Source: Flabesymbios commensalis
Lineage: Eukaryota; Annelida; Polychaeta; Terebellida; Flabelligeridae
DNA: 64,000 nucleotides
Assembly (NCBI GenBank): GCA_964017125.1
Contig: OZ024915.1
Location: forward strand, 18,815,174 to 18,879,173
Direction of reading: 5' to 3'
Under the pieces are notes generated by a model, which did no database searches, was not told the origin of the DNA, and worked only from the letters and a program-made list of their open reading frames with translations. Within the stretch, counting starts at the first letter, position 1; each line of letters opens with the position of its first letter. A program made the translations under genes and the position numbers. Positions 11,405 through 22,249 of this stretch are shown piece after piece.

Positions 11405-11495
11405 CATTGATTGATATTGATCCACCGTCTGCGACCCTGGCCAACATTGAACCATCATTGAACCAACATCTCCTTAGTCGGGCTACCTGCATGCA
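11405..11495. repeat. P palindromic repeat, partial copy
   Basis: Loop and right arm only: GATCCACCGTCTGCGACCCTG, then CCAACATTGAACCA, then ACATCTCCTTAGTCGGG. Confidence 0.5.
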
Positions 11496-11985
11496 CGTGG
11501 TGGTGGCACAGTCTACGACTTGGATCTGATCTTTTATTAGTTTACAGCTCATTGCTTTAGAAATATCAGAAATAATTTAATGCACTATTTTATCACAGTT
11601 TATCGATATGAATAATATTATTAAACACAATGATGATGCTGGTGACTTGGCTGCTTCGGCGCACATTTTATGATAAATAGTTAGGCAAGTTGTTCAGCCA
11701 ATTTTGTAGATCATGGTCATGATCAGATGGTGGTAGCGCATTATTGCTATTATTGGTTTTACTTGTTTATGCTCCCCATAATTTACCAGATTATCAATAA
11801 ATTTCCACATCTCTTGGATTAGTTGGATACATTTCTTTGGAACGAATTGATTATGATCATTTATACAGGACATTTACTCGCATGAACCACCATCAGGTGC
11901 TTGAACATGTTGAACCCATGTCATCTTGTGTGCATTAGTTACGGCACAAGGCCATTTTCATAATTAAGGATGATAATCCATCGCA

Positions 11986-12111
11986 ATGATGTCCAGAGGT
12001 TTAAATTTCACAAATCTATTTTCATTCACTTGAAGCTGTGTCTCGCTACCGCGACACACAGCTTCAAGTGAATGAAAATAGATTTGTGAAATTTAAACCT
12101 CTGGACATCAT
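11986..12111. repeat. 126 bp near-perfect palindrome with a C-family hairpin at its core
   Basis: The arms pair from 11986 to 12111 (ATGATGTCCAGAGG ... CCTCTGGACATCAT) with about one mismatch and a 4-base loop (TACC) at 12047-12050. The inner part is the C-family hairpin TTCACTTGAAGCTGTG / CACAGCTTCAAGTGAA. The outer arms (TTTAAATTTCACAAATC) are unlike other copies. Confidence 0.9.
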
Positions 12112-13120
12112 CAACACATCAGTGTGTCAAGATTGAAGACATGCATTTTTAATTCTTATAAACTGATATTGAAACTGTTAATAAAAACACATTTGATGCC
12201 CACTTAACTATGATCGACATCAGTGCTTTAGACCAGACGTCATCCATAATGATGGCGCAGGGGAAGTCCTGCGTCGTAGATACTTGTCCAACGTAATGCC
12301 ATCATTGCATGACGATCACTAGTAGCGATGCCATGTCTTTTCATTTGATATAATCACACTCGGTTATGTTATAATAATGGAGATATTTTCATTCCTGAGC
12401 AGAGTAGATGCCTGGTATTAAGGTATTATTAGCATGGTAGACATTATTAGGAGGGTAGAAATCTATATTAGCAATGAGTAGCAGGGTATTATATTATTAG
12501 CAGCCAAGCAATTTTACATGTGGTGAATATTTTAACTTATACAGCATAATATGAATATAATCAATTATTATAGAAAATACACTGTGAAATATACATCTTA
12601 TCAGCATGATCAGAAATGCATAGTACATTATGCATTTCATATCATATGAATATACAATGTAGATGATGTATGACATGTATAATAATATAATATTAATAAA
12701 ACATTTGAGCCATATTGTTCTGCAGATAAAGTACATGGTAAATTATCATGATTATAATACAACATGCGTGAAATTAAGTGACAATCGCTTGTCATCAGTT
12801 ACCGCACCCAAACCAGAGATAACATAGTGCAATGTGGTCTACACCTTGTAGTAAAAAATACACTCTGGAAACTGTAGAAACCTAATTAATAGCAAAAACA
12901 TTTAGCCTATGAAATTGTCATCAAGTTGTCTGATTGTGTTCCGCACCCGAGCTTGCAAACCTCCGTGGTCATTTGGAGTCGTTGTTATGATTAGCTCACC
13001 GGAAATTTTTGACCAGTTTTAAATACTAATTTGTAGTCTAAGTGGGTGAAAAATACTTCAAAATAATCCTTATATCGATTATTTGTGAAAATATTATCGG
13101 AGCGAATGTCGTGTGGCAAA
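12112..13120. other. No gene recognised
   Basis: AT-rich DNA; the minus-strand 79-codon ORF at 12497-12736 is low complexity. Confidence 0.55.
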
Positions 13121-13123
13121 TGT

Positions 13124-13159
13124 GGGGGAGGGGGGGGGGGGGAGGGGGTTGGGACGGGG
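13124..13159 (+). repeat. Poly-G tract
   Basis: Nearly 30 G within 36 bp, in several runs of three or more separated by single A or TT; able in principle to form a G-quadruplex. Confidence 0.85.
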
Positions 13160-13525
13160 TTTGCTGATTGAATAAAATAGATAAGTAATTCCCCTCACAT
13201 ATTAAAACGTTTACTTGAAGTGTATGACAATTAAATTAATAAAACGACTATGAACACGAGCATTTTACCATGTTGACTGATGTGTTAATATTAAATGTGG
13301 ATCTCGCACTATGATTATCATGTGACACCACATGACTATTTCCACGGAAACCTTGATATTGACACTGCATGTACTAGTGACTTGCACGCCTTTGGCATGA
13401 GGCATTGACCAATATATAATAATATTTATTATGAGTTTGCCGTTATGATTACAATACACTTATATATTGTAGTACCAGCTTGGGTTTGCCCGGGCCAAAT
13501 CCTGTGTATTCACTTTTTCACTGAC

Positions 13526-13588
13526 CTTGTGTGGTTTAAATGTTGGGCCACCGTCTGCGACGTTGGCCCAACATTTAAACCACACAAG
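13526..13588. repeat. P palindromic repeat, perfect inner hairpin, copy 7
   Basis: Perfect 25 bp arms, CTTGTGTGGTTTAAATGTTG plus GGCCA and their complement, around loop CCGTCTGCGACGT. The usual outer ends are missing. Confidence 0.78.
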
Positions 13589-13629
13589 GCCGATGTGTGT
13601 TCCTGTGAACCGCACAACAATCAACAGTA

Positions 13630-14208
13630 GTCAATTTGATACGCTACTCACAGTTACCGGGTTACTCATGTAATTGTGATGTAACTGCGTAATTTGTCTT
13701 CACTGTATGTGATGTTTGAATCGCTGTGGCACACAGCTCATTGTGATTGAAAACATCAGGAAATTTTCCAGTAGATTTAATAGTTAAATTCAGTCTAATT
13801 AACTATTGTTAACAGCTTAACTGTGTACTTAAAAGGATATATAATATATCTATGTTTTTTTCATTTATTCCACAATAGTACTTATTATAATTATTGTTAT
13901 TATATGCTGCTCCTTTAGCGATGCGGGTGCAGACATAAATATTAACAATGCATATATGTTGACATAATTAGGATAACTGCAAAGTTCAGACGGTGACAAT
14001 AAATTATTATCAACCCGTCTCCAACGCTGGCCCACCATTACCCCAACATTGCATAAACGTCCCTTGGTGGTTGAGTAGATGGTCAAACACCCAAGATAAC
14101 CTATTAATTAGGATATACCCTTGGTCATGTTGACATATGAGGGTGAGTTCATGACCGGTCACAACGGATGCTAAATCAATAAATTACATTTATTGCAACC
14201 CTGAAAAC
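13630..14208. other. No gene; one P fragment
   Basis: Contains a partial P repeat at about 14010-14070 (CCGTCTCCAACGCTGGCCCA, then AACGTCCCTTGGTGG). Otherwise featureless. Confidence 0.5.
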
Positions 14209-14303
14209 AGGACCTGTTGAACCAATGTTGTTTTTATGTTGGGCCGACGTCGGAGACGGTGACCCAACATCAAAACAACATTGATTCAACAGCTCATGTT
14301 CGC
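14209..14303. repeat. P palindromic repeat, copy 8
   Basis: CTGTTGAACCAATGTTGTTT pairs with AAACAACATTGATTCAACAG across GGGCCGACGTCGGAGACGG. The outer arms are short. Confidence 0.72.
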
Positions 14304-14663
14304 TCAGAAGTTACTTCAAGTATCTTTTCAAAACCCTCATGCTATTTTTTGAAGGGAATTCAATATAGCGGTACATGCTTGTATTATACAGTTATACTTT
14401 TTAATCAGTTAATATCACCTCTTTACTGCCTGAAAATTCATGATATTTTCATTCATTTTGAGCAGTGATTGACTGCCGTGATCTCCACCTCACATTGAAT
14501 TAAAATTAAAAAATTAAAAAAAATACAAATAATTAGAAATTTGACAACTAAATATTGAAACTTCTTGTTTGTGATGGGCTGCTCCATTTTTTACGAAATA
14601 AATTACATTGATATATTTATAAGCATATTTATACGACATATATCATGTATATATAGACTATAT

Positions 14664-14815
14664 ATATCTAGCCTAACTGGTGAATGCGCAGCACAAAAAA
14701 TAAAAAACTTTTGCAGTTCTAGTCTATGGACATGTTTACATCATATGGTCATATTAAGAAACCAAATTAAAATCACCGATTTTTCTATGATTTCAGCCTG
14801 GGCCAGTCCCTTTAA
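14664..14815 (-). repeat. H repeat, copy 1 (ends CCCTTTAA)
   Basis: About 150 bp nearly identical to 37479-37624. Both begin ATATCTAG(C/T)CTAACTGG and end GGSCTAGTCCCTTTAA or close to it. On the other strand the end reads TTAAAGGGAC, like the ends of the 548 bp TTAA element. Confidence 0.75.
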
Positions 14816-14827
14816 CACTTGGCAGTG

Positions 14828-15078
14828 TTAACCCTTTCAAGCCTGAATTCACCATAGTCATCTCCATCCACTACAAGCCGCGAATTGCTGCCGCAATTCC
14901 CGACTTGTAGTGGATGGAGATGATTTGATGTGGTTTAAAAATTAAAGAAAATTGCCATGTATTGGTCAACCAGTTTAATTGAAATTTTCGTTCCAAAAAC
15001 CTTGGTTGTAGGAAATTAGGTCTGTTTTCAGGGATGTAAAATGATGCTTTAATGCATCGTGGGGACTTAAAGGGTTAA
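14828..15078 (+). mobile_element. D-family TTAA hairpin MITE, copy 1
   Basis: Bounded by TTAACCCTTTCAAGCCTGA and ACTTAAAGGGTTAA. A sub-terminal hairpin, CATCTCCATCCACTACAAG / CTTGTAGTGGATGGAGATG, lies at about 14859-14922. The body (AAAATTGCCATGTATTGG; GGGATGTAAAATGATGCTT) matches copy 2 at 29740-29991. No ORF. Confidence 0.88.
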
Positions 15079-15111
15079 GACCAGTCAACAGTCAGACACG
15101 CTGTTTGTAAT

Positions 15112-15330
15112 CCTTAAAGCGCTATAAACTATGGAGACCAAAGTGGTACTTTTAATTCGAAGTCATCATAAATGTCTCAGCTCTTTCCGCTCCATTCCAA
15201 TGCCTATGTTATGGGTCTACGGCATTTTAGAAATGTTTAATTCTTTCAGCATGTTCAGTGCGGGGACCGTCTTTAGGCGTCAGATTCTGACGTCTGGAGA
15301 AATCTGACGGCTAAAGACGGTTCTCGCGCA
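15112..15330 (-). mobile_element. B-family TTAA hairpin MITE, copy 3
   Basis: Starts CCTTAAAGCGCTATAAACTA, with body ATGTTATGGGTCTACGGCAT. It ends in a worn hairpin, GGGGACCGTCTTTAGGCGTC and GACGGCTAAAGACGGTTCTC. The right end has no clear TTAA. Confidence 0.72.
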
Positions 15331-15489
15331 TGATGAATTCGTGAAATCAATTTGCCCATTGGACACATTGAGCCACCATTAGCATGATAGGGGCAATCGC
15401 CCACGTTTTCTGGTCGGCGCATCACACATACATACATGTCTCAACTATAGTTTCTTAGCGTGTGTCGTCATGGTGCAGTGAATACAAGG

Positions 15490-15600
15490 CCCATCAAAGC
15501 GGGACATTGACACAATGTTGTTTTAATGTTGGGCCAGTATCGCAGACTGTCGCCCATCCTTAAAACAACAGCAGTCAATGTGTTTTATTTTCTAGGTAGG
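15490..15600. repeat. P palindromic repeat, copy 9
   Basis: Arms ATTGACACAATGTTGTTTTA / TAAAACAACAGCAGTCAATG around GGGCCAGTATCGCAGACTG. Confidence 0.68.
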
Positions 15601-15689
15601 CGTGATGATAGACAGTCATGCTTTCATGAGTCAGAGTCTGGGCTCCCCATTTAAATCTAGGACCAGGGGGTTTAAATATGTTAAATACT

Positions 15690-15800
15690 GCCCAGCAGAC
15701 ATAGGCCGTTCAATCAATGCTGGTTTAACATTGTTCCACTGTCACGACGCTAGACCAATGTAACTTAAACCAACATTGATTCAACGTTTTGTGTCTGCTT
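15690..15800. repeat. P palindromic repeat, copy 10
   Basis: Starts GCCCAGCAGACATAGGCCG and ends CAACGTTTTGTGTCTGCTT, with loop CCACTGTCACGACGCTAG. Confidence 0.72.
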
Positions 15801-15944
15801 CCAGCGTGTAATGCACTTTGTGTTTATTAGATGTCCATACAGTCTTCCAAGTCATATAATCTATTCTACCTTTATAAGTTTATGTCATTGTACTTCTAAA
15901 TGATAAAACACCTTTCAGATGTTGAAAACTTTCAGAAATTTCTC

Positions 15945-16158
15945 TTCAGAATTATTATTTGAAGATTTTTATCTTTGACCCTAATCCTTTTGATAATCTG
16001 TTTTATTAGCTGATGAAATCACAGTTATTGAGAATGAAATAACTGTTTAAATCAATATTTGCAAATGTTTGATGGCAAATTTAACAAATATCAGTAATTT
16101 CCACCCACTTGAAGTTGTGGGTCACGGTAGTGAGACACAACTTCATGTGAGTGAACAT
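15945..16158 (+). mobile_element. C-family hairpin MITE, copy 4 (worn ends)
   Basis: The body (GAGAATGAAATAACTGTTTA; TCAGTAATTTCCACCCACTT) and the hairpin ACTTGAAGTTGTGGGTCACG...GAGACACAACTT at about 16102-16154 match the C copies at 10983 and 20817. A TTAACCC end is not preserved. Confidence 0.6.
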
Positions 16159-16323
16159 TTAAATAATTATAGCTGGACAAAGGTTAAGACAATACCCTTA
16201 TTTAGCGGTTGATTTATTTGTCTGTTGAGAAACATAACACTTATTATCCGGGCTTGCTAATTTTTGCTAATTTTTTTGACGATGAATGTATCCCAGTATA
16301 AGCCTCACCCTGATCAGATATAT

Positions 16324-16402
16324 AGTTTTAATGTTGGTCCACCGTCTACGACGCTGGCCCGACATTGAACCAATATCGCATGAACGCCTTGTGTTTCCTG
16401 GT
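16324..16402. repeat. P palindromic repeat, left arm missing, copy 11
   Basis: Keeps GTTGGTCCACCGTCTACGAC, GCTGGCCCGACATTGAACC and the outer right end CGCCTTGTGTTTCCTGG. Confidence 0.6.
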
Positions 16403-16454
16403 TGTAGAACATGGGGTCAGCATCTAGGACGGTGATTCAGAAATTCTAACTTCC

Positions 16455-16564
16455 TCCAAGCCAAGACGATACGTTGAAGCAGTGCTGGTTTAACGTTGGT
16501 CCAGCGTCTGCGACGCTGGCCCAAATTTAAACCAACACTTCTTCAACGTCGCGTGTACACTGGG
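16455..16564. repeat. P palindromic repeat, copy 12
   Basis: ACGTTGAAGCAGTGCTGGTT pairs with AACCAACACTTCTTCAACGT around CCAGCGTCTGCGACGCTGG; ends GTGTACACTGGG. Confidence 0.75.
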
Positions 16565-17235
16565 CTGTTTATCTGTTTTGCTCTGTATTTACAGCTCTTT
16601 GTCTCCTGATGTCCTCTTGTCATTTATCATTATTATGACGAAAAACAACTGCACGTGATGTTCGGAAATAATTGCAATGATGTGTTGAAATATATTATCA
16701 CTGATTATCAGGTTTTCTGACGTAGTCGTGGCGAATAATCAATAGTTCGTTTATAATTTTTATTTATCATTTATCATGTTTATGTACCATGTGCAGTTGT
16801 CTTTTATTTTACATCAAACCTCATGAGCGTATGCGTGATAATTATGCTAATTCCAATTTGAGGAATGACCCACAAATATTACGAAGACAATACTACATGT
16901 ATGTAAAATCTCTTAATCAAACAATCAGGTATTTGTCTTGATGGGTTATTATGTTTTCCCGGTATGCTGTCTCTGTTTGAAGAATGCCTACCACATTTGT
17001 CGCATCAACTAATCAAACGTAATTATACAATCTTATATTTAGAAACTCGTTAGAGGTAATCATACAATCAAAGACACGTGACTGTTGGTCTAAAACTCCT
17101 CATTATAAGACGACACACGATAATCAATAAATAATAGGCCTAAGAGGGTCACCCATGATCTGACGAGGGGTTTGATATTTGTTGTATTCGTACAAGAAAA
17201 ACGGTATATATCATGTTACTGTATATCTGGTAGCT
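16565..17235. other. No gene recognised
   Basis: AT-rich; no clear repeat or ORF of note. Confidence 0.55.
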
Positions 17236-17679
17236 ATGTATGAGGGATTTGGACAGTGTCAGCATTTTTTTTATTTTTCTCTTTCTATTTTCATGTGACA
17301 AAGCTCATTGTTTGTCCGAAGAGTGAGACTCACTATATGTATTTTAAACATTCTATAGACATGATAGAGATGGAGAACATGGGTAGGGATATAAAAAATA
17401 TCAAATTTCTCCACACTCACCCCTTTGTGTGGACATGGCTGGGGAGCCTTTGGACATAATTGGAATAAATAACAATAATCGTGAAAATCAACGTTTTTAT
17501 TCATTAGAAAACATGTGAATAAAATTGACTGTCACTCTCCCGAAGCTGTGGTTACGACATTTTTGCACTAATTTGGAAATTCCCCATTTTTTTAGAGGAA
17601 TCACATCAGTATCATCGACCTGCTGTCCAAATGCACCTTGTGTCCAAATCCTCCTGCCCCCCACCCACATTATATATGT

Positions 17680-17755
17680 CGTCGCCTCGGAGCTAAAGGA
17701 TCCTATCTGACACTCGTTAGAGTGGCAGATAGGATCCTTTAGCTCCGAGGCGACG
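17680..17755. repeat. 76 bp hairpin
   Basis: Near-perfect arms, CGTCGCCTCGGAGCTAAAGG followed by ATCCTATCTG and their complement, around loop ACACTCGTTAGAGTGG. Not a member of the P or TTAA families. Confidence 0.88.
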
Positions 17756-18286
17756 ATATGGTAACACATAATATTTACTTCGCATATTTATTACTTTGCA
17801 TATATATTGCTTACATGAAGATTACAATGGTAAGTAGGCCTACATGATAAATACTGTGATATTTACACGATAAATAAATAATAGGTACAGTCTTGATGAT
17901 TTGAACACTGTCCAAATCCTCCCAAAGTGTCCAATCCCTCCCTGAATCTCAGGACTGTCCAAATGCGCCCATCAACATGAAAAATTATAAATAGCCCGAT
18001 TCTCGGACCACACAGACATGTGCCAAAAAAAGTGATTTACACAAAGTGAGCAAAACAGCCAGTCCTAGTATGGAAATATTTGAGGTGAAATTCAAGACTA
18101 GACATTAAAGAATAAAAAGACGTTGAACTTACATCTGAAAAGTCTCTTAAGACTGTTCGCAATAAAAAAAAATGTGACCAAACATTTATAATTGAACAAT
18201 GGCGCCCACTGAGCTGGTCCTGGTTAAAGGTTTACCTATTCCCTGAGGGTGGTGACTCTGTAGTGACGTCATCTATTTATAGCCTA

Positions 18287-18395
18287 GACGTGGCATTCAC
18301 ACAATGCTGTTCCAATGTTGGCCAACCGTCTTCGACGCTGGTCCAACATTGAAACAGCATTGTGTGAATGCCTCTTGTTTACCGGATACTGTCCA
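18287..18395. repeat. P palindromic repeat, copy 13
   Basis: Well-kept arms GGCATTCACACAATGCTGTT / AACAGCATTGTGTGAATGCC, loop CCAACCGTCTTCGACGCTGG. Confidence 0.8.
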
Positions 18396-18487
18396 AATAC
18401 ACCTCGTGTCCAAATACTCCCGGCTCTCCCCTATACATGTATGTTATCGTGGTATAAGTATAACATTATAACAGTATTCTCCCTTGT

Positions 18488-18596
18488 CCCGCTCAAACAC
18501 GAGACGTTTATCCAGTGCTGGTTTATTGTTGGGCAGGCGTCGCAGACGTCGGACCAACACTAAACCAGCATTGGGTCAACATATTTTGTTACCTGT
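18488..18596. repeat. P palindromic repeat, copy 14
   Basis: Starts CCCGCTCAAACACGAGACGT. Inner arms CAGTGCTGGTTTATTGTTGG / CCAACACTAAACCAGCATTG. Confidence 0.75.
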
Positions 18597-18969
18597 TTTT
18601 CTCGGCTTATAACCGGTTGGGCGGGGGCATATCCCGAGAGAGACTTGTGTGTCAAACAACAAGTTTACTGCGGCTTCTGAACAATTTGATACCAAAAAAA
18701 GGGATCACGAACCCCTGACCCGCTCTGGATCCACCAGTGTAAAACAGTATAGGCTATATCACATCAACTGCATCTTTTAATCATCTAGGCCTACATGTAG
18801 TTTGTGTGATTGTATTAATGACCAAAATATTAAACGTCATGAAATACGCCCATGTCTGTCGCTTTTACATCCATCGCTTTAATTGCATATATTTATATGC
18901 AGATTTTATCTTCCGAGTTCGTAATTTGTATAAAATATAGCCAATTCTTCAGCACATATTATCTCGCTC
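18597..18969. other. No gene recognised
   Basis: No signal seen; short spacer before the 548 bp element. Confidence 0.5.
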
Positions 18970-19517
18970 TTAAAGCAGCCCCTTGGGATGACTTCAATTT
19001 TCGTTTTTAGTTCCGTACTGAAGTAGTGTATCCCACGGATCATGTTTTTATTTTTTTCAGAATTTTCGTATTTTTACAAATATTTTTAATCAACATTTCT
19101 ATGAAACCAGAAGAAACCCAAACAAACTATTTGTATACCTGAAGGACGATTGAATGTTTTCACAGCATTGGGCCACATGCTGCTGGCATCGGCCCAGCGT
19201 TGGGTAGACAATCAGTGCTGCAGGTGTGTCCTCCCGTGTCCTGACTATGAGACACCAATTAGCGGCGAGTGGTTTGATCTTACCGTCTGATGCGTGGGAA
19301 TATGTGATCTAAAGTGCTGAATATTGCTGACTTGTTTTGTTTACATGGCAATATACGACCTGGAAATACAACTATTTCACTTTTTTTCAGTGCTTTAAAA
19401 TTGTTTTTTGACTTTTTCGTATTTTCAGTTAAGATCAGTAGGCTATATAGCTTCAAATAAATTAAATTTTCCAAATTGACAACATTGAAAATGTCTCATC
19501 CCAAGGGGTCCCTTTAA
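18970..19517 (+). mobile_element. 548 bp TTAA-flanked MITE, copy 1
   Basis: TTAA at 18970-18973 and at 19514-19517. Just inside are inverted repeats AGCAGCCCCTTGGGATGA and TCATCCCAAGGGGTCCCT. The full-length copy at 48111-48658 is in inverted orientation and exactly the same length. The middle (about 19155-19250) contains a P-like palindrome half, CACAGCATTGGGCCACATGC. No transposase ORF. TTAA flanks point to piggyBac-type mobilisation, although the terminal bases are not the usual CCC. Confidence 0.85.
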
Positions 19518-19988
19518 GTTATACATTTTTCAACTGACAAGGTGATATATCATTCAGCATGAAATTGTATATATATATTAATTATATTGTACGTATTTTT
19601 TTTAAACCATGTATTTTTTCTTCACCTGGATAATGTTAAGATGGGAAATGCGGCAGTAATCATCATGATCATGGTAATTATCTGCTCAGGGTGATTGAAG
19701 ATTCCTCTGTACACATCATTTAGATTTCAGACAAGATCCAAACATAGGCTACTATTTAAATGTGATCGATTAACGTCAATGTTCTAATTAAGTGATTAAC
19801 CCTTCAAGCTACCAATAAAACAACACATACAACCAATTTTGATCAGGTTTGACATGTTAAATGATATAGACCAGCCCTATATAACATATATTAGTTTCAT
19901 CAAATATTTTTTTACGATTTTTATAGCTATTACGTCATAGGACGTAATCAGGTAATGGCTAAAAATGGTAAATAATCCAATACTGATT
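19518..19988. other. No gene recognised
   Basis: AT-rich spacer. Confidence 0.5.
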
Positions 19989-20330
19989 TCTGCAAACACG
20001 AGACATGGGTGCAATTCCGGTTTAACCCTTAAAGCGCGGGGATCGACTTTAGTCGTCAGAATCTGACGTCTGTAGACGTCAGATTCTGACGTCTAAAGTC
20101 GATCTCCGCACTGTAAAAGTAAAAATATTTCCAATGGCCGTAGACCCATAGCATAGGTATACAAATGATTCGGAATGAGCTAACTAAGACATTTATAATG
20201 ATTTCAAATTAAATAAAACCTTTTGGACTTCACGTTTCATTACCAAATTCAGCGCTTTAAGGGTTAAAGTTGGTCCACCCCCCCCCCCCTTTGCCAACAT
20301 TAATTGTATAAACTTCTCGTGTTTACAGGG
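19989..20330. repeat. P palindromic repeat, copy 15, split by a B-family MITE
   Basis: The left half (TGCAAACACGAGACATGG ... TCCGGTTTAA) and the right half (TTAAAGTTGGTCCACC ... CTTCTCGTGTTTACAGGG) of one P element lie on either side of the B copy at 20022-20267. A 13-base C run sits in the loop. Confidence 0.85.
20022..20267 (+). mobile_element. B-family TTAA hairpin MITE, copy 4 (best preserved, nested in P)
   Basis: 246 bp including both TTAA. Termini TTAACCCTTAAAGCGCGGGG and CAGCGCTTTAAGGGTTAA give a 12 bp inverted repeat, CCCTTAAAGCGC. A hairpin at about 20038-20106 has arms GATCGACTTTAGTCGTCAGA and near complement. The flanking TTAA is the duplicated target inside the host P repeat, whose normal sequence there is GGTTTAATGTTGG. 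No ORF. Confidence 0.92.
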
Positions 20331-20495
20331 TTGTATTGTATCTGATGACGCTTTAGATGATAAGTACTATTGACCATTGTCTAATCTGGTAATGCACGGC
20401 AATTAAATATCACTTAGGCCTCCTATTACCTCAGTATCGAGGTTACATTACCACCTGATTACAATGACCATGGTATAAGTGGCCTCTCATGAATA

Positions 20496-20820
20496 TTAAC
20501 CTCATAGCGCTGAAATATTTTTGTAAAAATCATAGAAACCAAAGGGGTTTTTTTCAATTTGAAATCATCATAAATGTCTTAGTTGGCTCTTCTCGATTCT
20601 TTTGAATACATACGTTATATAGGTCTACGGTTATTATAAAATAGTTTTACTCTTACCTGCTTACTGTGCGGAGAAAGATTTTAGACGTCTGTTGGCTCTT
20701 TTCGATTCTTTTGAATACGTACGTTATAGGTCAACGGTTATTATATAATAGTTTTACTCTTATCAATTTTAGACGTCAGATTCTGACGACTAAAGTCGAT
20801 CCCAGCGCTGTAATGTTTAA
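20496..20820 (-). mobile_element. B-family TTAA hairpin MITE, copy 5, internally duplicated
   Basis: Bounded by TTAACCTCATAGCGCTGAA and CCAGCGCTGTAATGTTTAA. A stretch of about 90 bp (TTGGCTCTTYTCGATTCTTT and on) is present twice in tandem, making this copy longer than others. Confidence 0.8.
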
Positions 20821-21060
20821 GGCGCACCAGTATAGTCGTTTTAAATTTCTTTTATCGGCCTATCAAATCTTATCTCTCTTGCTCGGAATGAAATTAGTGT
20901 TTTAGCTGAGTATTTTAAAAAATGAAGATTTGTAATTGTTTGATCCTAGATATTTAACAATTATGAGTAATTTCCCCCCACTTGAAGTTGTGGGTCGCGG
21001 GAGCGAGACACAACTTCAAGTGGGTGTCTCTTATCTATTTCTGATCTTATTTATAGTACT
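20817..21060 (+). mobile_element. C-family TTAA hairpin MITE, copy 2
   Basis: Starts at the TTAA that ends the neighbouring B copy (TTTAAGGCGCACCAG). Hairpin CCCACTTGAAGTTGTGGGTC...GAGACACAACTTCAAGTGGG at about 20976-21027. The right end is worn. Confidence 0.7.
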
Positions 21061-21215
21061 GATTATTACATTTCACATATTGTGCATCACTGTAACCTTT
21101 TCACTACCAAAGTCCACTTTTTAAATCTAATTTGATAAATGCCACTAAATCTGATTTAGTGGGAAAATGATGTAACATGTCGATGTATTGAGTCTTTTGA
21201 TGGTACCCCACCTAG

Positions 21216-21330
21216 CCCGCTATATACATGAGACATTGAGCCGATGCTGGGCTAATGCTGGACCGACGTCGTAAACTGTGGACCAACATCAGCCCAGCAA
21301 CGGCTCAATGTATCGTGCTTATTGGGATAC
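21216..21330. repeat. P palindromic repeat, copy 16
   Basis: Arms CATTGAGCCGATGCTGGGC / GCCCAGCAACGGCTCAATG, loop ACCGACGTCGTAAACTGTGG. Confidence 0.75.
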
Positions 21331-21679
21331 CTGTCACTCTCGAAGTGACTTTTTAATCCCTAAAGGCGAAAATGATATCCACCTTTATACAATAAATTGT
21401 ATCAAAACTGTGAATAAATATCACACAAAACACTAGATTAACTAATTGTAAAAATGGTTACTAGCTATAAATCATATAATTAATTTTAACTATGATGATG
21501 ATAATTGATGTTCATATCTATTGAATTCCATACAAATATCGAATTCGACTAGTGAAGTGTGCTCTAAATAAGATACAATTTGTTTATCACTTTATAGATA
21601 CAGAGCATTGCTGGGGTTTTGTATTCGGATGCTATCAGTAACTATCTGATTATGAGTGTATGGGATGATAGCTTGTTAG

Positions 21680-21787
21680 CTGAAACACTAGACATCGAGC
21701 TAATGCTGGCTTAATGCTGGGCCACCGTCGTAGACGGTGGGCCAACATTATGCCGGCATTGGCTCACCGTCTCGTGTTTTTCTGGGC
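21680..21787. repeat. P palindromic repeat, copy 17
   Basis: AACACTAGACATCGAGC ... CACCGTCTCGTGTTTTTCTGGG, with loop GGCCACCGTCGTAGACGGTGG. Confidence 0.78.
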
Positions 21788-22249
21788 ATGGTGACCCTGG
21801 CGAATGAGACTATACACAAATCTAGATAGGAGGAATATTTTATGTATCATACACATATACAAGATAATAATGTTCAATATTGTGTATGATACATACAAAT
21901 TATATTTATATTATAGGCCTACATACATACGAAAAAATCATCACATCAACGATGTATTTTTATTTTGATGTATTGTATATAAAGGTACTGTGTGGCTACA
22001 CAAATGAAAGATAAATGTGCAGTTTCACACAGACACTGACCTAATATATTAATGAAGATCTCGGTTAAAAACATAAAAAAAACGAATATATGTCAATCTA
22101 CCCAATTATTTCCTTATTGTCATTCAACAGTGTTCAACGTTTATTGTTTCAAGGACATGCAAAGGACAGACTAAACACGCTATAGTTAAACGTGATTTAA
22201 GCATTTTAACTGTTTGTTTTGATCAATTTTTCTGATTTATGTTTTACAG

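Larger units (their letters stand above)
17236..18430. repeat. Cluster of GTCCAAAT motif repeats, possibly one larger element
   Basis: The motif TGTCCAAATSC or its complement recurs about eight times: near 17250 (TTTGGACAGTG), 17450 (TTTGGACATAA), 17625, 17640, 17910, 17950, 18395 and 18412. It often appears as a pair such as CTGTCCAAATGCACCTTGTG. The GAGGGATTTGGACAG at 17243 and the inverted forms near 17910-17960 could be ends of an uncharacterised element. No ORF supports this. Confidence 0.4.

Noticed and set aside
19280-19474. 64-codon minus-strand ORF
   Set aside because: Inside the 548 bp MITE and present as a shadow there; no transposase features.
20936-21124. 62-codon ORF
   Set aside because: Runs through a C-family hairpin; not a gene.
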